Assembly (NCBI GenBank): GCA_016716525.1 | Contig: JADJWE010000004.1 | Span: forward strand, 520,512 to 584,511 | DNA length: 64,000 nt | Reading direction: 5' to 3' | Origin: Candidatus Flexicrinis affinis | GTDB taxonomy: Bacteria; Chloroflexota; Anaerolineae; Aggregatilineales; Phototrophicaceae | Shown: piece after piece, positions 43,717-52,942 of the stretch | How positions within the stretch are numbered: position 1 is the first letter of the stretch | How the letters are laid out: each line of letters opens with the position of its first letter | The notes under the pieces: model-generated | Database searches by the model: none | Seen by the model: only the letters and a program-made list of their open reading frames with translations | What the model was told of the DNA's origin: nothing | Program-made: the position numbers and the translations under genes

Positions 43717-44187
43717 CTAGCACGCCGCGAGGCGTGCGGCGATTTGCGCGTAGGTCTCGCCGGTTTCGGGGTGGCGCTCGTCGGGCGCGATCTCGGCCAG
43801 TGGGACCGCGACGAAGGCGTGTTCGAGGATGCCGCGCGCCGGAACGCGCCACGGCTTGCTGCCGAACGTCAGCACCGAATCGCCCCACAGCAGGAGATCG
43901 AGGTCGAGTTCGACCGGGCCGTACGGCGTAAGCTGATGGACCCGATCGCGTCCCGCCTCGCGCTCTATGGCGTACAGCGACTGCTTGAAGTCCTCCGGCG
44001 TCATGTCGATTTCGAGACGGGCGACGGCGTTGAGATAATCCGGCTGATCGAGATAGCCGACCGGCGCGGTTTGAATCGTCGAAGACACGGCGACCAGCGT
44101 GCCCAGCGCGCGCAGGCGCTCGATCGCGAATGCGAGGCGGCGTTCCGGGTCGAGGTTCGAGCCGAGGCCTACGGTGGCGAGCGTCAT
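43717..44187 (-). CDS. folK: 2-amino-4-hydroxy-6-hydroxymethyldihydropteridine pyrophosphokinase (HPPK)
   Basis: 156 residues. HPPK marks: VGLGSNLDPERRL, TAPVGYLDQPDYLNAV and the ELDLDLLLWGD segment, with HAFVAVPLAEIAP near the end. It catalyses pyrophosphoryl transfer to the pterin in folate synthesis. No folB or folP is adjacent. The usual GPRxIDLDLLL reads GPVELDLDLLL. Confidence 0.9.
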   Translation of the reverse strand: MTLATVGLGSNLDPERRLAFAIERLRALGTLVAVSSTIQTAPVGYLDQPDYLNAVARLEIDMTPEDFKQSLYAIEREAGRDRVHQLTPYGPVELDLDLLLWGDSVLTFGSKPWRVPARGILEHAFVAVPLAEIAPDERHPETGETYAQIAARLAAC

Positions 44188-44292
44188 GAATCAGGCGTAC
44201 TCCGGCGTCGTCAGGGGAGCGTATAACAGCAGTGTAACGCAGCGGCGGGCAGGCGTCAGCTTGGCGTGATGAGTCCACTCAAAAGTGGTCTA

Positions 44293-44320
44293 TTGTGGCG
44301 GGGGAAAACGGGTGTATTGT
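44293..44320 (+). promoter_or_regulatory. Promoter for the MFS gene
   Basis: TTGTGG (44293-44298) and TATTGT (44315-44320) with a 16-bp spacer. Transcription near 44327 excludes the upstream ATG at 44266. Confidence 0.45.
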
Positions 44321-44385
44321 ATGCGCAGATCGAGCGCCAGCGCGTCATGCTGGCGTGTGTTTTGCCTGTGGGCAAGGAACTTATC

Positions 44386-45672
44386 GTGCTGCGTCGCACT
44401 TCTGCACACCCCCGTTCTCTCGTCGAACAGAACGCTCATCACCTCACGGTCGAGATCTTCTGGTTCGGGTTGGCCGTTGCCGCTACCTCGCGCTTCCTGT
44501 CGATGTACGCCATTCGCCTTGAAGCATCGCCGTTGGCGCAGGGGTTGATGGTCGCGCTGCCCGGGCTGGTGCTCGGCCTGTCGACCATGTTGGCGCAGTG
44601 GTGGCGAAATCGGTACCCGTCGAGCGTGAACGCAATGGCGCTGCCGGGCATGGGGTTCCGCCTGATCTTCCTGCTGCCGTTGTTCACGCCGTTTTTCCCG
44701 GCCGAATGGCAAGTGCCGTACTTGCTGGTCGCCGTCACGCTGCCTGCGGTCGCGCAAGGAATCGCCGGCGCGATCTTCCTGACCTTCATGCGCGAGTCGA
44801 TTGGCGACGACCGCTGGGATCGCCTGAATAGCCGCCGCATGACGTGGTTCAACGTCGGCGTGGCCATCGGCGCGGTGGCATTTGGCGCATTGCTCAGCAA
44901 GCTGCCGTTCCCGATCAACTATCAGGTCATGTTCGGCACGGCATTCCTGCTGAGTATCGTCAGCCAATGGTACGTGATGCACACGCGGCCGATCTATGTG
45001 ACGCCCGCGGCGGTGCCTGCGGCCAATGGTAAAGCACTGCGTGTGATCGACCTGCCGGGTTTCCGCAGCGTGATCATCACGATGCTGATCGCGTTCCTGA
45101 CATTCCTCAGCATCAACGCGATGGTACCGCTGTTCCTCGTCAACCGTCTGGGCGGCGACGAGACGTTCATCGCCTTCTTCGGCCTTGTCGAACTGGCCGG
45201 CGGTGCGCTGATGGGCATGATGGGCGACCGGTTGGTGCACAAGTTCGGTGCGCGCCGTACGGCCTCGATAACGCTCGGCCTGACGGCGTTGGCTCCGATC
45301 ATCATCGTGTTCGGCGGGAGCCTGCCGCTCGCGCTGATCGCCGGCTTTCTGACGGGGCTGGGCTGGACAGGCACGTCGCTGAGCTTGCTGCGGATGCTGA
45401 TGGAAAAGGTACCGACCTACGCGATGCCGAAGGCGTCGGCGGTGTATCAACAGGTCGTGGCGATCGGTTCGTTCATCGGTCCGCTGACCGGGAGCGTGCT
45501 GGTCAACGGCGGCGTGGACATCGGGCTGGTGCTGGTGCTGGGTGCGGCGCTGCGGTTCGGCGGCGCGCTGGCGATCCGGTTCGACCTGACCGGCGCGCGG
45601 CGTACGCGGCTCGACGCTCCTCAACCACACCCAATCGAGGCGGCGGCCCCGGCCTCTGCCGGCGGCGACTAG
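44386..45672 (+). CDS. Major facilitator superfamily transporter
   Basis: 428 residues from GTG at 44386, which has AAGGA 7 bp upstream; the longer frame from 44266 starts before the likely promoter. About 12 membrane segments. After the sixth a cytoplasmic loop (MHTRPIYVTPAAVPAANGKALRVIDL), then LVHKFGARRTASITLGL in the second half. The C-terminus is Pro/Ala-rich. Substrate unknown. Confidence 0.82.
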   Translation: MLRRTSAHPRSLVEQNAHHLTVEIFWFGLAVAATSRFLSMYAIRLEASPLAQGLMVALPGLVLGLSTMLAQWWRNRYPSSVNAMALPGMGFRLIFLLPLFTPFFPAEWQVPYLLVAVTLPAVAQGIAGAIFLTFMRESIGDDRWDRLNSRRMTWFNVGVAIGAVAFGALLSKLPFPINYQVMFGTAFLLSIVSQWYVMHTRPIYVTPAAVPAANGKALRVIDLPGFRSVIITMLIAFLTFLSINAMVPLFLVNRLGGDETFIAFFGLVELAGGALMGMMGDRLVHKFGARRTASITLGLTALAPIIIVFGGSLPLALIAGFLTGLGWTGTSLSLLRMLMEKVPTYAMPKASAVYQQVVAIGSFIGPLTGSVLVNGGVDIGLVLVLGAALRFGGALAIRFDLTGARRTRLDAPQPHPIEAAAPASAGGD

Positions 45673-45701
45673 CGCGGTAGACCTGCACACAATAGCACTC
45701 G

Positions 45702-45735
45702 AATCAGGGCGGATCGACAGCGGTCCGCCCTGATT
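45702..45735 (+). terminator. Hairpin after the MFS gene
   Basis: Twelve-bp perfect arms AATCAGGGCGGA (45702-45713) and TCCGCCCTGATT (45724-45735), 10-base loop, no T tract. Confidence 0.5.
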
Positions 45736-45817
45736 GATTCGCGCCCAAATCTGGATCGTCATAGAATCCTGCGGGTTGGCCGTTGTGACGGCCCTTGCAA
45801 CTGAGAGGGTGTGAGTT

Positions 45818-46894
45818 ATGAGGTTGTTGGTCCGCTGTGTACTCGTACTGATGGTAATCCTGAGCATTGTGGGCGGAACATCGGCATAAGCCGCAACCCC
45901 GGAGGTCTGCCCGCCATCGATGTTCGTTGGGTGGGGTGCGGCCGGAGTCGTCACGCCCGGCGACTCGAACAACGTGCGCGCCGAACCCACGACCTCTGGC
46001 GCGCTAGTCGGCAAGATCAGCCCGAGCGATCCGTTCCGCGTGATGTACCAGAGCGCGACGTGTGCAGACGGTTACTTGTGGATCGAAATCCAGACGATGA
46101 CCCTGCGCGGCTGGACGGTCGAGCGTTCGCTGGACGGCGGGGAGCCATTCCTGATGGCGTTTGCGCCTGAGCCCGTCGAGGTGGGTGAGCGCGCCGAGGA
46201 CGGGACGATTCGTGTCGAGGCCGGCGGCGTCGCGTTTACCGTGCCGGCGGGGCTGGGCATTGAACGCATCACGATGACACCCGAGATCGGGTTGTTTGGC
46301 GACGTGATGAGCGCGCAGCCCAGCTCGCTGGTGTTCGAGTTTTACCAACCGGACATCGACCGGGTGCGCGGCAGCATCGAAATCTACCCGTATGAAATCA
46401 TCGACGCGGTGTATGAGCTGTACCGCTATTCTGAGCTGGAGACGCTGCTGACTGAACAGCCGAATCTGCTGGATTATGCGGCGCGCAACCGCATGCCCCA
46501 ACTTCCGCTTGCGGGCGCGGCGGCGCTGTTTGGCGGGGCGGGCGCGTACCTGACCGGTGCAGACGGCATCGGGATGCGCTTCCTGACGTATTTCGCGCAG
46601 GACTGGGTGCTGTTCGATCAGGACGACTCGTTCGAGTATCTGTACCGCGGGTTCACGACCGACCGCAACTTCTTCGTCACCGCGCAGGACTTTTGGGCAA
46701 ATCCGCCCGCCGGCACAATCCCGACCAACGGCAGCAGGGCGGATGAGCTGTATCCGCGCTACCTGCGCCAGTTGGAAGCCAATCTCGCGGCGCAGCCTGC
46801 GAGCGCCTTCACGCCCGACCTCGCGCTGCTGGATTCGATCTTCACGTCGTTCACGGTCACCGACATCGACGCGCTGCTGACGGTGATTCCATAA
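45818..46894 (+). pseudogene. Secreted SH3-like protein interrupted by an in-frame stop after its signal peptide
   Basis: ATG at 45818 begins a typical signal peptide of 23 residues (MRLLVRCVLVLMVILSIVGG then TSA). TAA at 45887-45889 follows, and the same frame continues with AATPEVCPPSMFVGWG and runs open to 46894. A CAA-to-TAA change would explain it, with Gln at the signal peptidase site. The body holds a bacterial SH3-like domain (SNNVRAEPTTSGALVGKI...LWIEIQTMTLRGWTVE) and a C-terminal domain I do not recognise. If translation restarts at ATG 45920 the product (324 residues) would lack export. Confidence 0.72.
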
Positions 46895-46901
46895 GGGTGC
46901 A

Positions 46902-46936
46902 AACCGGGGGCGTTACCTCGCGCCCCCGGTTGTTCT
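46902..46936. terminator. Bidirectional terminator
   Basis: Eleven-bp arms AACCGGGGGCG (46902-46912) and CGCCCCCGGTT (46921-46931), 8-base loop, followed by GTTCTT. Shared by the convergent genes. Confidence 0.65.
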
Positions 46937-46944
46937 TGCGCTGC

Positions 46945-48075
46945 TTAACGAGACGGGGCGATGGTCATCACGTATGGTGTCCGGACTTGATCACGCACCG
47001 CGAGCGATGTTACGACAACACGAAACACGCTGTTGACCGGATCGACCGCAACAGTGCCGCTGCGCCCGCACGCGATGGTTGCACCCGTCGCGACAACAGT
47101 TGCCGCGGCAAGGTTGTTGACCGGGCACGTCAGGGTTACGGTATAAGTTGTCGATTGGGTGATCGCGCCGATCACGAACCCGAAGTCGATGATGTCCGTA
47201 GTGTCGCCACTCGGGCCTGAAACCTCGTTCTGAACAGTACCGCCGCGTTCATCGAATGTGATGGTGAAGATGGTATCCGGTGGTGAGACATCCGGCGTCG
47301 ATGTGGCCGAAGGTATCGCTAAGGCTGTAGGCACCGGCGTCAACGTAGCCGCGGACGTCGCGGTTGCGTTGGGTGTGGACGTCGCGGTTTGCGTTGGGAA
47401 ATTGCAGTTGAACGGGTCGCTAGGCGGGCAGAACTGGGTTGGCTGTGGGGTTGTGGCAAGCCCTGTCGCGATGTTGTTCAGACCTGCCTGATAAGTCAGG
47501 AACCAATTCGGTGTGCCCGCGTTCGGATTGATCGTCGCAGTCGCCGTCGGCGTCGGCGTGGGTTGGACGCCGATCATGTACTGGCCGCCGAACGTGCTGC
47601 CCAACGTGAGAAACGTCGAGCCTAGCCCGTCGACAGCAAACACGATGCGCACCGTAATCGTTGCCTCGTAAACGTCGGGCTCTACTTGCAGTACGATGCC
47701 CTCGAAGCGGGCAATCCCGTTCTGTGTCGGAATGGAGTCGATTGCGCCGGGCACCACCTCACCGCGTGGATTCCGGAGTGTGATATCGACCATGAAGTAG
47801 GTATTCGGGCCGTAGTAGTCATCGGGTACGAGTGCGTTGGTAGCATCGATGATCCGCACCTCGAAGGTCAGCGGAGCGGTCTGAAACCCGCTGAGCGAGA
47901 AGTCCGACCGCTGCATTGGGATGATGCCCGCTGGATGTTCGGGAACGATGATACTGGGCAGCGGACTGACAAACGCCTGCGCTTGGACGGATGATGGCGA
48001 GACAAGCAGGATCGATACGAAGACGAACAGCGGGATCAGCACGGTCAGGATGCGAAGACGGGCGCGATTATGCAT
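46945..48075 (-). CDS. Secreted protein of unknown function with Thr/Pro-rich linkers
   Basis: 376 residues from MHNRARLRILTVLIPLFVFV. A signal peptide ends near SSVQA. A beta-rich domain of about 150 residues comes next (FEVRIIDATNALVPDDYYGPNTYFMVDITL), similar in style to adhesin or Ig-like domains. A Thr/Pro-rich linker (QPTPTPTATATINP; TPTAT-like repeats near the middle) joins a second beta domain with two cysteines. Typical of surface proteins in this phylum. No named family recognised. Confidence 0.65.
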   Translation of the reverse strand: MHNRARLRILTVLIPLFVFVSILLVSPSSVQAQAFVSPLPSIIVPEHPAGIIPMQRSDFSLSGFQTAPLTFEVRIIDATNALVPDDYYGPNTYFMVDITLRNPRGEVVPGAIDSIPTQNGIARFEGIVLQVEPDVYEATITVRIVFAVDGLGSTFLTLGSTFGGQYMIGVQPTPTPTATATINPNAGTPNWFLTYQAGLNNIATGLATTPQPTQFCPPSDPFNCNFPTQTATSTPNATATSAATLTPVPTALAIPSATSTPDVSPPDTIFTITFDERGGTVQNEVSGPSGDTTDIIDFGFVIGAITQSTTYTVTLTCPVNNLAAATVVATGATIACGRSGTVAVDPVNSVFRVVVTSLAVRDQVRTPYVMTIAPSR

Positions 48076-48323
48076 AAAATCTCTTTTGCCTTCAGAGGCG
48101 ACTATAGACACAGGACGCATTATCGCGGCGGCGGCAGGCGCGGAGCACCGTCAGCAGCACTGTCGATTGCAGCACAGTATATGGGTTTTCCATAACGCGC
48201 AAACGACGCTGGCTATGCGGTGGCCATAGAATCGGTTGGATAGGCGAAGGCGAACCTGATAGAGTCTACCTGAATGTTTGGGATGACACGCGCTCAACAT
48301 TGCACCCAAAGTCAGGAGAAGCA

Positions 48324-49445
48324 ATGGATAAGACTCCGCCTAGGATCAAGCCCGATTCGTGGATTGTCTCGGCAGGTCGCTCTCTCGGGGCCGGCGAACC
48401 ACTCAACATACCGCTGATTCCAGCATCTAGTTTCATCATCGGCAGCGGGCGCGAGTACTCGCGAGATGATGGGACACCGACATGGGAGGCTCTGGAAGAA
48501 ATCGTCGGCGGTCTTGAAGGGGGTAGAGCGATCGCGTTCGCCTCAGGCATGGCCGCCATTGCTGCGATCTTCGATCAGCTTGCAGCGGGGGCCGTTGTCG
48601 TTCTGCCGGACGACTGCTACCAAGGCGTTGCTGGTCTTGCTGCAGCGGGCGCTGAACGAGGTCGTTGGACGGTGCAGCGGGTGGCCGTGGACGATACAGA
48701 TGGCTGGATTCGCGCGTGTGGAACTGCGGATCTGGTCTGGCTTGAGTCGCCGTCGAATCCGATGCTCACGGTCGCCGATCTTTCCGCAGTTTGCGCGGCG
48801 CCACGCAAGGCTGGAACAATCATGGCTGTGGACAACACGTTCGCAACGCCCCTGAATCAGCAACCGCTGAACTTAGGCGCTTCGGTGTCGCTGCAATCTG
48901 TAACCAAGTTCATCGGTGGTCATTCGGACTTGTTGTCAGGCGTCGCCACCACGAGAGATGATTCGCTTTGGCACGCACTCAAAAAGACCCGAGAACTGAC
49001 TGGTGCAACCCCCGGAACTCTTGAGTCGTATCTTGCGGTGCGGGGCGCCAGAACGCTCGCCTTGCGTTTGCATCGGGCACAGCAAACAGCGATGGTGCTG
49101 GCTCAGCGCCTTGAGGCACACCCACAAGTGGTTCGTGTTCGGTATCCCGGCTTGCCCTCTCACCCGACCCACGCTGTTGCGAAACGTGTGCTCAAGGGCT
49201 ACGGGACGATCATTTCGTTCGATCTACGTGGCGGGGCGGACTTTGCCGACAGGGTCTGCCGAAGCACTAGCCTCATCCACCATGCGACAAGTCTCGGAGC
49301 GGTTGAGTCGACTATGGAGCGTCGAGCCGCGATTCCGGGACAGGGACATCTGCCTCCGTCGCTGTTAAGGCTCAGCGTTGGTATCGAGGATGCTGACGAT
49401 CTCTGGAATGACCTCGCAGCGGCAATACGCACTGCAGAGGGTTGA
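48324..49445 (+). CDS. Cys/Met-metabolism PLP enzyme (cystathionine gamma-synthase/lyase family)
   Basis: 373 residues from ATG at 48324 with AGGAG at 48314-48318. Fold type I transsulfuration family: YSRDDGTPTWEALEEIVGGLEGG, VWLESPSNPML, VDNTFATPLNQQPLNLGA and the Schiff-base Lys195 in SVTKFIGGHSDLLSG. The C-terminal RLSVGIEDADDLWNDL is typical. It may make or cleave cystathionine or a related sulfur or selenium compound. Composition is slightly less GC-rich than its neighbours. Confidence 0.87.
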   Translation: MDKTPPRIKPDSWIVSAGRSLGAGEPLNIPLIPASSFIIGSGREYSRDDGTPTWEALEEIVGGLEGGRAIAFASGMAAIAAIFDQLAAGAVVVLPDDCYQGVAGLAAAGAERGRWTVQRVAVDDTDGWIRACGTADLVWLESPSNPMLTVADLSAVCAAPRKAGTIMAVDNTFATPLNQQPLNLGASVSLQSVTKFIGGHSDLLSGVATTRDDSLWHALKKTRELTGATPGTLESYLAVRGARTLALRLHRAQQTAMVLAQRLEAHPQVVRVRYPGLPSHPTHAVAKRVLKGYGTIISFDLRGGADFADRVCRSTSLIHHATSLGAVESTMERRAAIPGQGHLPPSLLRLSVGIEDADDLWNDLAAAIRTAEG

Positions 49446-49600
49446 TGTGGTTGATAAGCCTCGCACGGCAGCCTTCCGCCGTGTTTGGTTCGGTTAGGTT
49501 CATGGCGGCGACGGCGAACCTTCGCTACTATAGTCGATGCAGGCCGAACATCGGCAGCAGGGTTTTCAACTTAATCGTTTTTCACAGTAAGGATAGACCT

Positions 49601-50566
49601 ATGTATTCCGGCCTTGAGGTCATCGATTTTCACACCCACTTTCCAACACGGAGACCGTGGTTCGAGGGGATGGCGCCGGACATGCGCAGCGAGTACATCG
49701 CGCGGCGCGGCGAACGGCGCGCCAAACTGATCGCAGAGCAGGCCGCCGCCTACAGCGCCAACTGGCGTGCGGCGTGGGGCTACCAGCCGCCTGAAAGAGA
49801 CCTCCCCGATGACGACGTACAGGCCGACCGCTGGCAGGCCGAGATCGATCGCTACGGGCTGCGGGCAGTCGGTTTTGTCACGGGGGGCGGCAACGATGCG
49901 CTCGGGCAGGTCATCAAGCGTAACCCCGACCAATTCATCGGTTTTGCCCACAATTACCCGTTCGCGGAGAACGCGGCCGACGAACTGCGCCGGGCAATCA
50001 CCGAACTAGGGATGAAGGGCTACAAACTGCTCGCCCCGAATCTGGACCGGCCGATCGAGGACGAGGCAGCCTATCCGGTCTGGGAGGTTTGCGCCGAGTA
50101 CAACATCCCGGTACTGGTTCACTTCGGTATACAGGGCGGCGGTGGCGGCATCGCGTGGCACGAGAACATCAACCCGCTCAAGCTGCACAACGTCGCCAAA
50201 GACTTCCCCGATGTGACGTTCGTTGTCCCGCACTTCGGCTGTGCGTGGATCCGCGAAACGCTGCAGTTATGCTGGGCGTGCCGCAACGTGTGCATCGACA
50301 CGTCCGGGTCGAACCAGTGGGTCGCGTGGGTGGACGGCGACTGGACGACCAAGAAGCTGTTCCGCAAGTACATGGAGACGATCGGCGCAGAGCGCATCAT
50401 CTTCGGCAGCGATTCCAGCTACTTCCCGCGCGGGTTCGCCGTGCGCTACCTTGACGATCAGATCCGGGACTGCCGGGAGCTGAACCTGACGCACGAACAG
50501 CAGCAGCTCATCTTCGGGGGGAATGCCGCGCGGTTGTTCAAGATCGACCTTCACGCTGGGGCTTAA
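49601..50566 (+). CDS. Amidohydrolase-2 family metal-dependent hydrolase
   Basis: 321 residues from ATG at 49601, with AAGGA at 49589-49593. TIM-barrel metal motifs: IDFHTHFP (His-x-His), LVHFGIQGG, VVPHFGCAWIRE and FGSDSSYFPRG with the catalytic Asp. The family includes decarboxylases and hydrolases of cyclic or aromatic acids. It is 66 bp upstream of an importer operon, so it probably acts on the imported compound or a product of it. Confidence 0.82.
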   Translation: MYSGLEVIDFHTHFPTRRPWFEGMAPDMRSEYIARRGERRAKLIAEQAAAYSANWRAAWGYQPPERDLPDDDVQADRWQAEIDRYGLRAVGFVTGGGNDALGQVIKRNPDQFIGFAHNYPFAENAADELRRAITELGMKGYKLLAPNLDRPIEDEAAYPVWEVCAEYNIPVLVHFGIQGGGGGIAWHENINPLKLHNVAKDFPDVTFVVPHFGCAWIRETLQLCWACRNVCIDTSGSNQWVAWVDGDWTTKKLFRKYMETIGAERIIFGSDSSYFPRGFAVRYLDDQIRDCRELNLTHEQQQLIFGGNAARLFKIDLHAGA

Positions 50567-50632
50567 CAGGCAGTCTGCGAGGACCGCCTGTCAATGTCTG
50601 TCTGATTCTTTTTCGTAGTGAGGAGTCTGGAG

Positions 50633-51931
50633 ATGTCACGTTCAAAATTCACGGTGTTTCTCTTGTCCTGTCTCCTTGTCCTGCTGATGAGTTCGCAGGC
50701 GTTCCTACAGGACGATGTCATTGAAATCGAGTACTGGCAGTACAACTTCGGCGGCCGTATCGAGGCCATGGATGACCTGATCGCGCAGTTCGAGGCGGCC
50801 AACCCGGATGTGCGCGTCATCCATAACAGCGATATCGCCTACGACAACTTCCGCGACGAAATCGCGGCGTCCGCGCCTGCCGGCGTCGGCCCTGACGTGG
50901 TGACCCTGTTCTATGGCTGGATCCCGGCGTTTGTCGATGCCGGCTATCTCGTCCCGCTGCCTGAAGAAGACTTCCCGGCAGAGTGGATCGAGAGCTACTT
51001 CTCGCCGATGGTCGCCGAGTCCAAGTTCCTCGATCAGTACTGGTCGATCCCGACGGCGGTTCGCACCCTCGCGCTGTTCTGGAATAAGGACATGTTCGAA
51101 GCCGCCGGCCTCGACCCGGAAAAGCCGCCGACGACCCTCGAAGAGCTGGTCGAGATGGCGCAGGCGCTGACGATCTATGACGGCAACGGCACCGAAATCC
51201 TGAACATCGCGCAGGAAGGCTTCCCGCCGCAGTTGTCCGGCCAGTGGCATCACTGGTTCCGCGAAGTGCTGCTGCGCCAGTACGGCGGCGTGCCCTACAG
51301 CGACGACCTGCGGTCGGTAATGTGGAATTCGCCGGAAGGCTGCGAAGCGTTCACGTACATGTCGGACTTCGAGACGGTGTACAAGACCGGCAGCAACGAC
51401 CTGTTCACAGACGCGACCAACGCGTTCGTGACCGGGCTGGCGGCCATCCACATCGACGGTTCCTTCCGTTTGGGGACGATCAGAAACAACAATCCGGACT
51501 TGAACTACGGCGTGGCCGAACTGCCGGTTGGACCCAATGGTGAACGGCACAACTTCGGGTCGTACTGGACGCACGGCATCACCCGCCGGGCGGCTGGCGA
51601 TGAGCGCCGGATGGACGCCGCGGTGCGCTTCCTCAAGTTCATCACCACGGCCGAAGCCGGGTTGACGTGGGTGGAATACACTGGTGAGCTGCCCGCGCAG
51701 TTGGAAGCGGCAGCCGATGAAGAGCTGTTGGCAGATCCGATCCTTGGGCCGTTTGCCGCCAGCCTTGCGTACTCGCACGCGACATTCTTCGTCGACGAGA
51801 CCGCCCAGCGCCAGGTGCTGATCGATGCCTTCGACAACATCCGGCTTGCCGGTGTCGACCCGTGTCAGGCGCTGAACGACGCTGCGCTGGTCGAGCAGGA
51901 AATCCTCGATCAGTTCTGGGCCGATCAATAA
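50633..51931 (+). CDS. Extracellular solute-binding protein (family 1)
   Basis: 432 residues from ATG at 50633 (GAGGAG at 50620-50625). Signal peptide about 1-24 with SQA before the cleavage site; there is no lipobox cysteine. The mature protein starts with EIEYWQYNFGGRIEAMDDLIAQFEAANPD, typical of family 1 sugar-binding proteins. It delivers a ligand to the two permeases downstream. The ligand could be a sugar or another polar molecule; the neighbouring enzymes argue for the latter. Confidence 0.88.
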   Translation: MSRSKFTVFLLSCLLVLLMSSQAFLQDDVIEIEYWQYNFGGRIEAMDDLIAQFEAANPDVRVIHNSDIAYDNFRDEIAASAPAGVGPDVVTLFYGWIPAFVDAGYLVPLPEEDFPAEWIESYFSPMVAESKFLDQYWSIPTAVRTLALFWNKDMFEAAGLDPEKPPTTLEELVEMAQALTIYDGNGTEILNIAQEGFPPQLSGQWHHWFREVLLRQYGGVPYSDDLRSVMWNSPEGCEAFTYMSDFETVYKTGSNDLFTDATNAFVTGLAAIHIDGSFRLGTIRNNNPDLNYGVAELPVGPNGERHNFGSYWTHGITRRAAGDERRMDAAVRFLKFITTAEAGLTWVEYTGELPAQLEAAADEELLADPILGPFAASLAYSHATFFVDETAQRQVLIDAFDNIRLAGVDPCQALNDAALVEQEILDQFWADQ

Positions 51932-52031
51932 ACGTGCAGCCAGACCGTCGGGCTGTGGGCTGGTTCTCCTGCAGCCCGATGGTCTTCCTCGCATCGCTCC
52001 CCAATCGCCAGCATATAACAGATGGTGAAGC

Positions 52032-52937
52032 ATGTTTCAGCTGACTCTTGCTAGGAAAAAGATTCTTTGGGCGTATCTGTTTCTAGCGATACCGCTGATC
52101 TTCTTTCTATACATCCGTATTTACCCGACGCTGTTCGCCTTCGAGATGAGCCTGTACGACTGGAATCCGCTTGCGGAGGAGCAGGAGTACATCGGGACGG
52201 AGAACTACGAACGGCTGGCGACCGAACTGAACAATCCCCGGTCGGTGACGCGCGCCGCGTTCAGCAACACGATCGTGTACGTGGTGCTGGGGGTGCCCAT
52301 CCAGCTCTCGATTGCGCTGCTGGTCGCGCTGATGCTGAACGAAATCGGCCGCTTGACCATGCTGTACCGGCTGTTGTTCTTTCTGCCGTTTGTCACGTCG
52401 ACCATTTCCATCGCGTGGGTGTTCAGGGCGCTGTATCAACCACAATTCGGGTTCTTGAACGTCTTGCTGACGTTGTTTTCACTGCCCCAGCAGCCGTTCC
52501 TGAAAAGCCCGACGCAGGCGCTGCCCTCGATTCTGGCGATGATCATCTGGCAGGGGTTGGGGTTCGCGGTCATCATCTTTTTGGCCGGCGTCAAGCAGAT
52601 TCCGCGTGATTACTACGAGGCCGCGACAGTCGACGGGGCGAACCGCTGGCAGTCCTTCCGGCGCATTACCCTGCCGCTGCTCAACCCGAGCATCGTCTAC
52701 CTGATCGTGCTGCAATCCATCTCCTTTTTGCGGACGTTTGCGCCGGTGTTGGCGATGACGACGCAGGGTGACGGCGGCCCGCTGAATTCAACGACGACGG
52801 TCGTGCTGCGAATATATCGAGAAGCGTTCCAGCGATTCGATATGGGTTTCGCCGCGGCACAGACTGTGTTTTTGTTTGCGATCATCTTGGTGGTGACCAT
52901 CGTCCAGATGCGCCTGACCACCCGAGCTACGGATTGA
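52032..52937 (+). CDS. ABC importer permease, MalF-type
   Basis: 301 residues with six membrane segments. The EAA loop, which contacts the ATPase, is DYYEAATVDGANRWQSFRRITLPLLNPS. It starts 100 bp after the binding-protein gene and is followed after 5 bp by the second permease. No ATP-binding subunit is in the window, so the importer presumably borrows a shared ATPase as many family 1 importers do. Confidence 0.92.
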   Translation: MFQLTLARKKILWAYLFLAIPLIFFLYIRIYPTLFAFEMSLYDWNPLAEEQEYIGTENYERLATELNNPRSVTRAAFSNTIVYVVLGVPIQLSIALLVALMLNEIGRLTMLYRLLFFLPFVTSTISIAWVFRALYQPQFGFLNVLLTLFSLPQQPFLKSPTQALPSILAMIIWQGLGFAVIIFLAGVKQIPRDYYEAATVDGANRWQSFRRITLPLLNPSIVYLIVLQSISFLRTFAPVLAMTTQGDGGPLNSTTTVVLRIYREAFQRFDMGFAAAQTVFLFAIILVVTIVQMRLTTRATD

Positions 52938-52942
52938 ACGCG

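Noticed and set aside
44290..46014. 574-codon minus-strand open frame
   Set aside because: Antisense to the MFS transporter, with low-complexity Arg/Gln/His content and no domain.
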